Positions 26,901 through 34,766 of a stretch of DNA of 64,000 nucleotides are shown here, one piece after another; the stretch's first letter is position 1, and every line of letters starts with the position of its first letter. The translations under genes were made by a program, and so were the position numbers. Origin of the DNA: Allostella vacuolata (GTDB lineage Bacteria; Pseudomonadota; Alphaproteobacteria; ATCC43930; Allostellaceae). The DNA is taken from positions 62,001 to 126,000 of the forward strand of contig AP019702.1 in the NCBI GenBank assembly GCA_006739055.1, written 5' to 3'. The notes beneath the pieces are model-generated. The model was not told the DNA's origin, did no database searches, and saw only the letters and a program-made list of their open reading frames with translations.

Positions 26901-27845
26901 TCAGGGCTGCCGGTCGAGATAGTTCAGCGCGGCACCCGGCACCGGCCAGTCCATCGCCACCAGCCGGCCGGTCATCGACAGGGTGATGTAGGCGGTCTTC
27001 CGGTCGGGCCCGCCGAAGCAGATGTTGGTCGGGTAGGGCTCCGGCATCTCGACGAAGCGCAGGTTGCCGCCGTCGGGGTCGACGATGGTGATGCGACCCG
27101 ACATCAGGGTGGCGACGCAGATGGCGCCATCGGCCTGCACCGCCAGCGAATCGAAGCGCTGGTAGCCGTCGAGCCCGACCACCAGGCGTCCGCCATGGGG
27201 CGAGGGCCAGGGGTGCTTCAGGATCTCGCCCGGCGCGGTGATGTCGAAGGCCCAGAGGCGGCCCGGCTCGGTCTCCGCCACGTAGAGCGTCCGCCCGTCG
27301 GGCGACAGGCCGATGCCGTTCGGCGTCACCATCGGCTGGATGACCTCGCGGATGCCGCTGCCGTCGGCCCGGGCGTAGCAGACCGCGCCGCGGTCCATGT
27401 CGCGTGCGCGCGCCTTGCCGAGGTCGGTGAACCACACCCCGCCATGGGCGTCGAAGACGAGGTCGTTGGGCCCGCGCAGGCCGAACCCGCCCGCCTGGTC
27501 TCCATTGACCGTGTCGTAGACGCGGGTGACCGCGCCCGTCGCTAGGTCCACGCGCTCGATGCGGCCGCCGGAATAGTCGTCTGCCTGCAGCACGGGGCGC
27601 AGCATGCCCGGCTCGTCATGCCACTTGAAGCCGCCATTGTTGCAGATCCAGCACTGCCCGTCGGGGCCGATGGCGGCGCCGTTGGGCCCGGCGCCGATCT
27701 GCGACACGGTCGACCTGGTGCCGTCCGCGGCGACCCGGGTCAGCCGCCCGGCCGCGATCTCGACCAGCAGCACCGAGCCGTCCGGCATCGCCACCGGGCC
27801 TTCGGGAAAGCGCAGTCCGCTCGTGATTTCACGCAGTTCGGCCAT
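26901..27845 (-). CDS. SMP-30/gluconolactonase/LRE family protein
   Basis: A 314-residue six-bladed beta-propeller hydrolase. LRFPEGPVAMPDGSVLLVEI near residue 12 gives the metal-binding glutamate, GPNGAAIGPDGQCWICNNGG near 52 and MVTPNGIGLSPDGRTLYVAE near 170 give the asparagine ligands, and FDSLAVQADGAICVATLMSG near 230 the aspartate. Members open sugar lactones or related esters in sugar-acid catabolism; the substrate here is unknown because no sugar genes surround it. It is divergent from the hybrid kinase gene with about 96 bases between them. Confidence 0.88.
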   Translation of the reverse strand: MAELREITSGLRFPEGPVAMPDGSVLLVEIAAGRLTRVAADGTRSTVSQIGAGPNGAAIGPDGQCWICNNGGFKWHDEPGMLRPVLQADDYSGGRIERVDLATGAVTRVYDTVNGDQAGGFGLRGPNDLVFDAHGGVWFTDLGKARARDMDRGAVCYARADGSGIREVIQPMVTPNGIGLSPDGRTLYVAETEPGRLWAFDITAPGEILKHPWPSPHGGRLVVGLDGYQRFDSLAVQADGAICVATLMSGRITIVDPDGGNLRFVEMPEPYPTNICFGGPDRKTAYITLSMTGRLVAMDWPVPGAALNYLDRQP

Positions 27846-27941
27846 GGGATGTCCTTGCGGGTGGGGCGGGCGGTGGGGTGGGTGGAGGCGCCGACGGGTC
27901 CGTGCTAGAGCTTGCCGACACCCCCTCTTCCAGACGATGCC

Positions 27942-30900
27942 ATGAGCGACCCCATCCGATCCAGCCGGCCGGAGGAATGCGCGAGCGACGCGGACGCGAC
28001 CCTGGTCGGGCTGCTCGACCTGTTCGCGGCGCCCGCCCGCATGGTCGCCGCCGACGGCAGCCCCGGTGCCGTCAACCGGTCCTATGCCGCGCTGATGGCC
28101 GACGGCCGCCCGCTGCAGGGCGATGTCGAGCGGCTCGACCTGGCCGACGGCCGGCGGATCGAGATCTGGCCGCGCGGCTCCGCCACCCTGCCGGTCCTGT
28201 CGGACGCGGTCGAGGCGCTGGAGGAAGGGTTCGCGGTCTGGGACGCGCAGGACCGGCTGGTGCTCTTCAACCGCCGCTACCGCGACCTCTACCGGGACTT
28301 CAACGACCTGACCTATCCCGGGGTCGAGTTCGCCGCCCATGCCCGGGCCCGCCTCAACGCCCCGCAGCTGCAGATGCCGCCCGAGGAGGTGGAGGCCTAT
28401 ATCGAGCGGCGGCGGCACGAGCGGCGGCAGAATCTGCCGCCCTTCGAGATCGAGCGGGTCGACGGGCGCTGGATCCGCCTGGTCGACCGGACGATGCCCG
28501 GCGGCGGCCTCGTCTCGGTGCGCATCGACGTGACCGACCTGAAGCGCCGCGAGGCGCGGGCGGCGGAGCGCTCGCAGGTGCTGCAGACGACGCTCGAGAA
28601 CATGAGCGACGGGATCCTCGCCTTCGACGGCGAGCACCGGCTGATCGCCTGGAACGACCGGGCCTTCGAGCTGGCCGGGCTGCCCGACGAGCTGAAGCGG
28701 CGGGGGGTGGCGATGGTCGACCTGGTACGCACCCAGGCGGCCAACGGCGAGTTCGGCGACCTCCCCTTCGAGGAGGTGTTCCGCACCCACTCCGAATGGC
28801 TGGCCTCGTCCCGGCCCGACAGCTACGAGCGCCGCCGTCCGGACGGCACGCTGCTGTTCGTGCGGCACAACTTCGCCCGCAACGGCGGCTTCATCACCAC
28901 CTTCACCGACGTCACCGCCCAGCGCCAGGCGGAACAGGATGCCGAGCGCCACCAGGCGATCCTGGAGGCGGTGGCGGAAGCCGCCGCCCGCATCCTGTCG
29001 GGCGAGAGCTGGCTCGAACAGACCCGCCTGCTGCTGGCCCGCGCGGGCGAGGTGCTGGGGGCAAGCCGGGTCATCCTGACCGAGATCCGGCAGCAGCCGG
29101 GCGACGGGCGGCGGCTGGCCGACCTCGTCGTCTGGAACGCGCCCGGCACACCGGCCCCGCCGTTGCCGATGCCGACCGACATGGACGCGGCCCGCCACGC
29201 GGCGTTTGCCGACTGGTGGGACCGGCGCGAGCGGGGTGAGACCGAACAGGCGCTGACCCGCGATCTCGATCCCGGCAAGCGCGCCTTCCTGGAGGCGATC
29301 GGCGTCCGCTCGCTCCTGCGGATGCCGGTGATGATCGGCCGCCAGGTGTGGGGCACCGTCGGGCTGGACGACTGCCGCACCGACCGCATCTGGCACCCGA
29401 TCGAGGTCGAGGCGCTGCGCGCCGTCGCCAGCCTGGTCGGAGTCGCCATCAACCGGGCCCGCAGCGAGGCGGCCCGCCAGGATTCCGAGGAGACCTATCG
29501 CCGCCTGTTCGAAGCCGCCCCCGACGGCATCATGATCACCGAGAACCAGATCATCATGTCGGCGAACGCCGCCGCGGTGCGGATGATGGGGGCCGGCAGC
29601 GAGCAGGACCTGGTCGGCCGCGACATCTACGAGTTCGTGCCGCCCGAATATCACTCGATCGCCCGGTTGCGGGCGCGGGTGGTGCGGGATTCCGGCCAGC
29701 CGGCCCCCTATCGCGAGCGCGAGATGCTGCGCCTCGACGGCAGCCGCTTCGTCGTCGAGACGACCGGCACCAAGGTCGCGGCCGGCGGGCGCGACCGCCT
29801 GCAGCTGATCTTCCGCGACGTCACCGAGAAGCGCCGGGCCGCGGCCGAGATCCAGCGCCAGCGCGAGGCGCTGATCCAGAGCGAGAAGCTGGCGGCACTC
29901 GGATCCCTCCTGGCCGGGGTCGCGCACGAGCTGAACAACCCCCTGTCGGTGGTGGTCGGGCAGTCCTTCCTCATGGAGGAAACCGCCAAGGACGAGCGCG
30001 CGCGGGCCCGCGCCGTGAAGATCCGCGCCGCCGCCGACCGCTGCGCCCGGATCGTCAAGACCTTCCTCGCCATGGCCCGGCAGCGCCCGCCGGAGCGCCG
30101 CCGGGTGGACCTGTCGCGCATCGTTCAGGCGGCGCTGGATATCGTGGCCTATCCGCTGCGCACCTCGGGCGTGGAGGTGGCGATCGACGTGCCGTCCGAC
30201 CTGCCGCTGCTGTGGGCGGACGAGGACCAGCTGGGACAGGTGGTGATGAACCTGCTGCTCAATGCCCAGCAGGCCCTGATGGAGGTGCCGGCACCGCGCC
30301 GGCTGTCGGTCGCGGCCCAGCTCCTGCCGGGGGGCGGGCGGGTGCGCCTGACGGTGGCGGACAATGGCACCGGGGTCGACCCGCACCTCCGCCGCCGCAT
30401 CTTCGACCCGTTCTTCACCACCAAGCCGGCCGGTGTCGGTACCGGCGTCGGCCTGTCGGTCTGCCACGGCATCGTCGGCGGCCATGACGGGGCGATCTGG
30501 GTCGAGGAGGCGCCGGGCGGCGGGGCGGCGTTCGTCGTCGAGCTGCCGCTCGGGGAGGGCGAGGACGAGGCGTCGGCCCCGTCGCGGGTCGAGGCCGAGG
30601 GGATCGGGCGGCATATCCTGGTGGTCGACGACGAGCCCGACATCGCGGCGATGCTGGGCGAGATCCTGGATGCCGCCGGCTTCCGTGTCACGGTCGTCGA
30701 ATCCGGCCGGGCCGCGCTCGACCTTCTGGCCCGCCTGCATTTCGACCTGGTCCTGAGCGACATCCGCATGCCGGACATCGATGGCCGCGAGCTGTGGCGG
30801 GCGGTTGCGCGCTCGGGCCGGCCGTCGATGCCGATCGCCTTCATGACCGGCGATTCGCTGGGGGCGGCGGCGGCCGACTTCCTGATCGAGGCCGGCTGCG

Positions 30901-30974
30901 AGGTCCTGGAGAAGCCGTTCGACCCGCCCGAGGTGGTCGCCTTCGTCCGCCGCCTCCTGGGCCGACCGGTCTAG
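27942..30974 (+). CDS. cytosolic PAS/GAF hybrid histidine kinase with receiver domain
   Basis: A 1010-residue signalling protein without membrane segments or signal peptide. In order: a degenerate N-terminal PAS region, PAS folds at about 85-200 (EEGFAVWDAQDRLVLFNRRY) and 210-335 (SDGILAFDGEHRLIAWNDRA), a GAF domain at about 345-505, a PAS domain at about 520-640 (PDGIMITENQIIMSANAAAV), a HisKA dimerisation helix with GVAHELNNPLSVVVGQ (phospho-histidine near 663), an ATPase domain (NLLLNAQQAL, DNGTGVD, GTGVGLSVCHGIV), and a C-terminal receiver from about 890 with LVLSDIRMPD. It presumably senses an internal cue such as redox state or a small ligand. No cognate regulator lies beside it. Confidence 0.9.
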   Translation: MSDPIRSSRPEECASDADATLVGLLDLFAAPARMVAADGSPGAVNRSYAALMADGRPLQGDVERLDLADGRRIEIWPRGSATLPVLSDAVEALEEGFAVWDAQDRLVLFNRRYRDLYRDFNDLTYPGVEFAAHARARLNAPQLQMPPEEVEAYIERRRHERRQNLPPFEIERVDGRWIRLVDRTMPGGGLVSVRIDVTDLKRREARAAERSQVLQTTLENMSDGILAFDGEHRLIAWNDRAFELAGLPDELKRRGVAMVDLVRTQAANGEFGDLPFEEVFRTHSEWLASSRPDSYERRRPDGTLLFVRHNFARNGGFITTFTDVTAQRQAEQDAERHQAILEAVAEAAARILSGESWLEQTRLLLARAGEVLGASRVILTEIRQQPGDGRRLADLVVWNAPGTPAPPLPMPTDMDAARHAAFADWWDRRERGETEQALTRDLDPGKRAFLEAIGVRSLLRMPVMIGRQVWGTVGLDDCRTDRIWHPIEVEALRAVASLVGVAINRARSEAARQDSEETYRRLFEAAPDGIMITENQIIMSANAAAVRMMGAGSEQDLVGRDIYEFVPPEYHSIARLRARVVRDSGQPAPYREREMLRLDGSRFVVETTGTKVAAGGRDRLQLIFRDVTEKRRAAAEIQRQREALIQSEKLAALGSLLAGVAHELNNPLSVVVGQSFLMEETAKDERARARAVKIRAAADRCARIVKTFLAMARQRPPERRRVDLSRIVQAALDIVAYPLRTSGVEVAIDVPSDLPLLWADEDQLGQVVMNLLLNAQQALMEVPAPRRLSVAAQLLPGGGRVRLTVADNGTGVDPHLRRRIFDPFFTTKPAGVGTGVGLSVCHGIVGGHDGAIWVEEAPGGGAAFVVELPLGEGEDEASAPSRVEAEGIGRHILVVDDEPDIAAMLGEILDAAGFRVTVVESGRAALDLLARLHFDLVLSDIRMPDIDGRELWRAVARSGRPSMPIAFMTGDSLGAAAADFLIEAGCEVLEKPFDPPEVVAFVRRLLGRPV

Positions 30975-30977
30975 CCG

Positions 30978-30996
30978 GTCGTCATGCCATGACGAC
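30978..30996. terminator. small hairpin between convergent genes
   Basis: GTCGTCAT (30978-30985) and ATGACGAC (30989-30996) form an 8-bp perfect stem with a three-base loop, just after the hybrid kinase stop and 38 bases from the end of the convergent PPDK-like gene. No T-tract follows, so termination strength is doubtful. Confidence 0.35.
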
Positions 30997-31034
30997 TGTG
31001 GGCGATGCCGGGCTCCCGCACGGGCGCCCCGGCT

Positions 31035-32636
31035 TCATCCCGGCCGCCCATGCAGCCGGTCGATCCGGCGCACCAGTTCTTCGGGGACCTGCTCGACGGT
31101 GCGCAGCGCGCCCGCATGGATCGTGCCGGCGTTTCCATCAAGGGTGACCACCGCGCCGGGATCGAGCCATCGATCGCCGAACCCGATCCGGCCCTGCGCC
31201 GCATCGATGCGCAGCGTTTCGCAGCCGACGAGGCAGACCTTGCCTAGCTGCCGCGCCACGACGGCGGCATGGGAGGTGCGCGCGCCATGCCGGGTGAGCA
31301 GGCCGTCCACGCGGTCGAGCAGTGCGACGTCCTGCGTCTCGGCGTTCTGCCGCACGAGGATCGCCGGCCTGCCTTCCGCGGCGATCGCCGCGACCTGCGC
31401 CTCGTCGAGGGCGACCGCCCCGCAGGCGACCCCGCTGGAGGCGGTTGCGGCGTGGCCGAGCGGCATCGGCGCCGTGCCGTCCTCGGCCAGGACGACGCGA
31501 ACGGTGAGCGCGGCGGCATCGAGGTCCGCGGTCCGGGCGCGGGCGGCATCGCGGGTGATCAGTCCCTCGTCGGCCATGTCGAGGGCGATGCGGGCCGCCG
31601 CCTGCGGCGTGCGCTTGCCCTCCCGGGTCTGCAGCAGGAAGAGCGCGCCATTCTCGACGGTGAACTCGAAATCCTGCATGTCGCCGAAATGGCGCTCGAT
31701 CGCCTTCGCCGCTGCGACCAGCTCGTCCCAGATGCCCGGGGCAATGGCCGACAGCCGGCCGTGGTCGCCGGCGCTGCGCCGTCCGCTGACCACGTCCTCG
31801 CCCTGGGCGTTGAACAGGAAGTCGACCCACGGCGCCGGGCTGCCGTCGCTGGGGTTGCGCGTGAAGCCGACGCCAGCGCCGGAAAGCCCGCCGGCATTGC
31901 CGAATACCATGCGCTGCACCGTGACCGACGTGCCCACGTCATGGCTCAGCCCGCGCATGTCGCGATAGGCCTCCGCCCTGGCGCTCGACCAGGATCGGAA
32001 CACGGCCGCGACCGCCGCCTGCAGCTGCAGGCCGGCATCCTGCGGGAACGACGATCCCGCCAGTCGCCGATAGGTCTCCAGATGCCGGCGCGCGAGTTCG
32101 CGAAGAGCGGCGAAATCCAGTTCCCGCTCGTCCTCCCCCTGCCGCACGGCATCGAGATCGGCCTCGAAAGCCGCGGCATCCACCCCTGCCACCACCTCGC
32201 CATAGCCCGCAATGAGGCGGCGATAGGCGTCCCAGGCCAGGCGGGGATTGCCGGTCGATCGGATCAGCCCCGGCAGCGTCGTCTCGCTCAGCCCGATATT
32301 GAGCAGCGTCTCCATCATTCCCGGCATCGACACCGGCGCTCCGGATCGTACGGACAGCAGGAGCGGCCGGCGCGGGTCGCCGAGGCGGAGCCCGGTCGCC
32401 GCCTCGAGCCGATCCAGCGCGGCGCGCCAGAGCGCCGGGGTCACCGCTTCCGGATGGGCACAGAAGCCCGTGCCCAGCACGAAGGCCGGCGGCACGTTCA
32501 GCCCGAGTGCTGCCAGCCGGGCGAGATTGTAGGCCTTGAAGCCCATCGCGTCCGGCGAGGCTGCCGCATCCAACGGCTGGCCGGCGGCGATCGAGTGGAT
32601 CTGCATCCGCGCGTCGGCGGGCGGCATCGCGTTCAC
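31035..32636 (-). CDS. pyruvate phosphate dikinase-like protein lacking the PEP/pyruvate domain
   Basis: A 533-residue protein that matches only the first two thirds of pyruvate, phosphate dikinase. The ATP-grasp part has MGFKAYNLARLAALGLNVPP near residue 30, LLSVRSGAPVSMPGMMETLL near 105, FPQDAGLQLQAAVAAVF, GLSGAGVGFTRNPS and MQDFEFTVENGALFLLQTRE. The swivelling phospho-histidine domain follows with ARTSHAAVVARQLGKVCLVG near 460, whose histidine would carry the phosphate. The roughly 340-residue PEP/pyruvate TIM barrel is absent and the protein ends naturally. The start is a GTG overlapping the stop of the upstream gene (GTGA) with AGGAG eight bases before it. It may phosphorylate or serve the partner protein; classical PPDK activity is not expected. 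Confidence 0.8.
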   Translation of the reverse strand: MNAMPPADARMQIHSIAAGQPLDAAASPDAMGFKAYNLARLAALGLNVPPAFVLGTGFCAHPEAVTPALWRAALDRLEAATGLRLGDPRRPLLLSVRSGAPVSMPGMMETLLNIGLSETTLPGLIRSTGNPRLAWDAYRRLIAGYGEVVAGVDAAAFEADLDAVRQGEDERELDFAALRELARRHLETYRRLAGSSFPQDAGLQLQAAVAAVFRSWSSARAEAYRDMRGLSHDVGTSVTVQRMVFGNAGGLSGAGVGFTRNPSDGSPAPWVDFLFNAQGEDVVSGRRSAGDHGRLSAIAPGIWDELVAAAKAIERHFGDMQDFEFTVENGALFLLQTREGKRTPQAAARIALDMADEGLITRDAARARTADLDAAALTVRVVLAEDGTAPMPLGHAATASSGVACGAVALDEAQVAAIAAEGRPAILVRQNAETQDVALLDRVDGLLTRHGARTSHAAVVARQLGKVCLVGCETLRIDAAQGRIGFGDRWLDPGAVVTLDGNAGTIHAGALRTVEQVPEELVRRIDRLHGRPG

Positions 32637-34594
32637 GTCCGCTTCTCCTCGTGGTTCGCGCCCACCCGGGTGAAGACGAGGCCGCGCATCGCGTAGCCCG
32701 TATGCAGCAGCGCGTCCGTGGACGCCTCCAGCGCGGCCGCGAAGTCGTTGCCGAGACTGAGCGTGCCCGCGTCCGTGACATGCCGCACGAACAGGCGCCG
32801 CACCTCGCGGGTAAGGGCATCGCACAGCTCTTCGGCGTTGACCACCCGCCAGCAGGCGGCCAGGAACTCGTCCTGGTCTTCGGCCAGGCTTGCTTCGTTG
32901 AGCGTGCGCGCGATGGCGAGCGCCCTCACATGGTCCTCGGCGGCCTTGAGCACCTCGTCGGCCAGGCGGCGAAGCGCGGCGCGCAACGCGTCGTTCCAGC
33001 CCGCGTGATGGTCGTCGGCGATCAGCGACAGGACGAAGGCCGCCTCCTCCAGCGCATCCGCGGCATCGTCGGCGCATTCGATCAGCCGCAGGAAGGGCAG
33101 CCAGCGGGCGTTGCGCGCCGCCTGCTCGCGCAGCCGCATGACCAGATGATCGGCCTTGCGTTCCCATGCCTTCGCGCGCGTGGCGAGGCGCCGCGCGGCC
33201 TCGAACTCGGTCTCGTGGCCATAGGCCAGCGCGTCGCGTATGCCCTCGGCCAGGGCGTGGCAGAAGGCGGCGTGCTCGCCCAGGAGCGCGAACTCGTCCC
33301 GGTGACGGCCGGCATGGCGCGCCAGCAGCAGGCGGATCTGGTCGGCGACGAGGGACGTGGTCCGGCCCGCCAGCATCGCGTGGGACGACAAGGCCAGGGC
33401 TTCCGTCAGGAACTCCTGCGCCTCGACCGCGCCCAGCACGCCGTCCAGCCGGTCGCCGATGCGGAAATGGTCCGGCGACAGGGCCTCCATCGCGTCGAAG
33501 ACCAGCTGTTCGGCGCCGGCCAGGAGCCAGCCCATGTGGCCGACCTCGCGCCGCGCCGCGCCGTTCAGGACGGCGACCGCGACGGGTTTGTCCACCAGCC
33601 GGTTAAGCCGCCTGCGCGCCCGGTTCCAGTCGATCAGGAAGACGATGCGCGCGCCGATGCCCTCCAGGGCGCCATCCAGCCCCGCGAGGTCGGTGCAGTC
33701 GAACCGTGCCGTGCCGACGACATACTCGGCGTCGGCGTTCAGGCCGGCGCTGCGCCGGGCGCCGGCGCTCGACCATTGCGCGCCGATCTCCGACAGGAGG
33801 TCCCGGAAGAAGGCGAAGCGACTCTCGTGCAGGTCGGAATAGGTGAGCGTGATCGCAAGATCCTCCACCTGGATGACCAGCACATGCACATCGTTGGTGC
33901 CGATGTCGTTCTGGATCAGCAAGCGCCGGCCGTCGCGCGTTGCCGCCGTGTCGAGGCCGGGGTGGTCGAACTTCAATCCCCTGGTGCGGTTCAGCCCGCG
34001 CATGAAGGCAGCGATGCGCGGGCGGTCGGCGGCTTCGATCTGCCAGACCTGCGCGCCCTCCACCGTGTCCTCGGACATGCCGGCCGCCAGCCGGTTCAGG
34101 CGCTTGTGCAGATCCATCACCAGGATGTGGAGCGTGTCGTCCCCGCCTCTCCGGCCTCCCGTCAGCGCGGTCATCTGCGCCTCGTCGAGCGTGCCGGCAT
34201 TCAGCTGGTCCAGCCAGCCGACCCAGCGATCGACCCGCGCCAGCAGCGGCTGGTGCGCGGCGTCCCCACTGTCCTGCAGCGGCCGGGCCATCGTCCGGAT
34301 GTCCTCGCTGATGCGCCCGCCCAGCCGCGGCAGGTCCGCCAGATGCAGTCTCCCGCCTTCCGACCAGGCCGCGCCCTGCATCTCCAGCATCCAGGGCGCG
34401 TCGATGCGGGCGGCCGCATAGTCGCGGCGCAGGTCGACGAGCGGGACCGTCCCGTCCGCGCCGTGGGCCGCCGCGGCCTGGAGCAGGGTCAGCGCGAACT
34501 TCAGGCGGTCGTTGGCCGCGAGCGCGGCATTGATCCGGGCCGGCAGAAGCAGCTTCGGCTGCCCGAGCGTCGCGACGACGTTCGCCTTCTCCAT
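32633..34594 (-). CDS. large protein with C-terminal PhoU/DUF47-like helical domain
   Basis: A 653-residue cytosolic protein. From about residue 395 it is an all-helical PhoU/DUF47-like domain with repeated acidic metal motifs: WERKADHLVMRLRE, LIECADDAADALEEAAFVLS, NAEELCDALTREVRRLF. Such domains bind metal clusters and regulate phosphate uptake. The N-terminal 390 residues are not a family I can name; they include VMDLHKRLNRLAAG, FMRGLNRTRGLKFDHPGLDT, RRLLIQNDIGTNDVHVLVIQ and a segment reminiscent of a nucleotide- or phosphate-handling fold. It is coupled by a GTGA overlap to the PPDK-like gene, so the two products are expected in fixed ratio and probably interact. Confidence 0.7.
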   Translation of the reverse strand: MEKANVVATLGQPKLLLPARINAALAANDRLKFALTLLQAAAAHGADGTVPLVDLRRDYAAARIDAPWMLEMQGAAWSEGGRLHLADLPRLGGRISEDIRTMARPLQDSGDAAHQPLLARVDRWVGWLDQLNAGTLDEAQMTALTGGRRGGDDTLHILVMDLHKRLNRLAAGMSEDTVEGAQVWQIEAADRPRIAAFMRGLNRTRGLKFDHPGLDTAATRDGRRLLIQNDIGTNDVHVLVIQVEDLAITLTYSDLHESRFAFFRDLLSEIGAQWSSAGARRSAGLNADAEYVVGTARFDCTDLAGLDGALEGIGARIVFLIDWNRARRRLNRLVDKPVAVAVLNGAARREVGHMGWLLAGAEQLVFDAMEALSPDHFRIGDRLDGVLGAVEAQEFLTEALALSSHAMLAGRTTSLVADQIRLLLARHAGRHRDEFALLGEHAAFCHALAEGIRDALAYGHETEFEAARRLATRAKAWERKADHLVMRLREQAARNARWLPFLRLIECADDAADALEEAAFVLSLIADDHHAGWNDALRAALRRLADEVLKAAEDHVRALAIARTLNEASLAEDQDEFLAACWRVVNAEELCDALTREVRRLFVRHVTDAGTLSLGNDFAAALEASTDALLHTGYAMRGLVFTRVGANHEEKRT

Positions 34595-34625
34595 CTGTCC
34601 GCCTTCGCCCTTGCCGCCAAGTGTT

Positions 34626-34639
34626 TCACAATATTGTGA
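34626..34639. promoter_or_regulatory. perfect palindromic operator candidate upstream of the DUF47/PPDK-like operon
   Basis: TCACAATATTGTGA is a perfect 14-bp palindrome 32 bases before the ATG at 34594, inside an AT-rich stretch of otherwise GC-rich DNA. Its place fits an operator over the promoter or just after it. It is not the CRP or FNR consensus, and I do not recognise the cognate regulator. Confidence 0.55.
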
Positions 34640-34766
34640 TAGTAAATATAGGGCTTATCGGGCTCCTCATCATTGATCTGGCGCAAATCGTCAATGGATA
34701 CGTTCGCCAGAGCAAGGCAAGCATCGGGCGATTCCCGGGCCGATCCGACCGGCCCGGGGAGAGCCT

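Noticed and set aside
31035-32636. Treating the PPDK-like gene as a truncated pseudogene
   Set aside because: It ends cleanly after the phospho-histidine domain, all core motifs are intact, and it is translationally coupled to its partner, which suggests a maintained gene.
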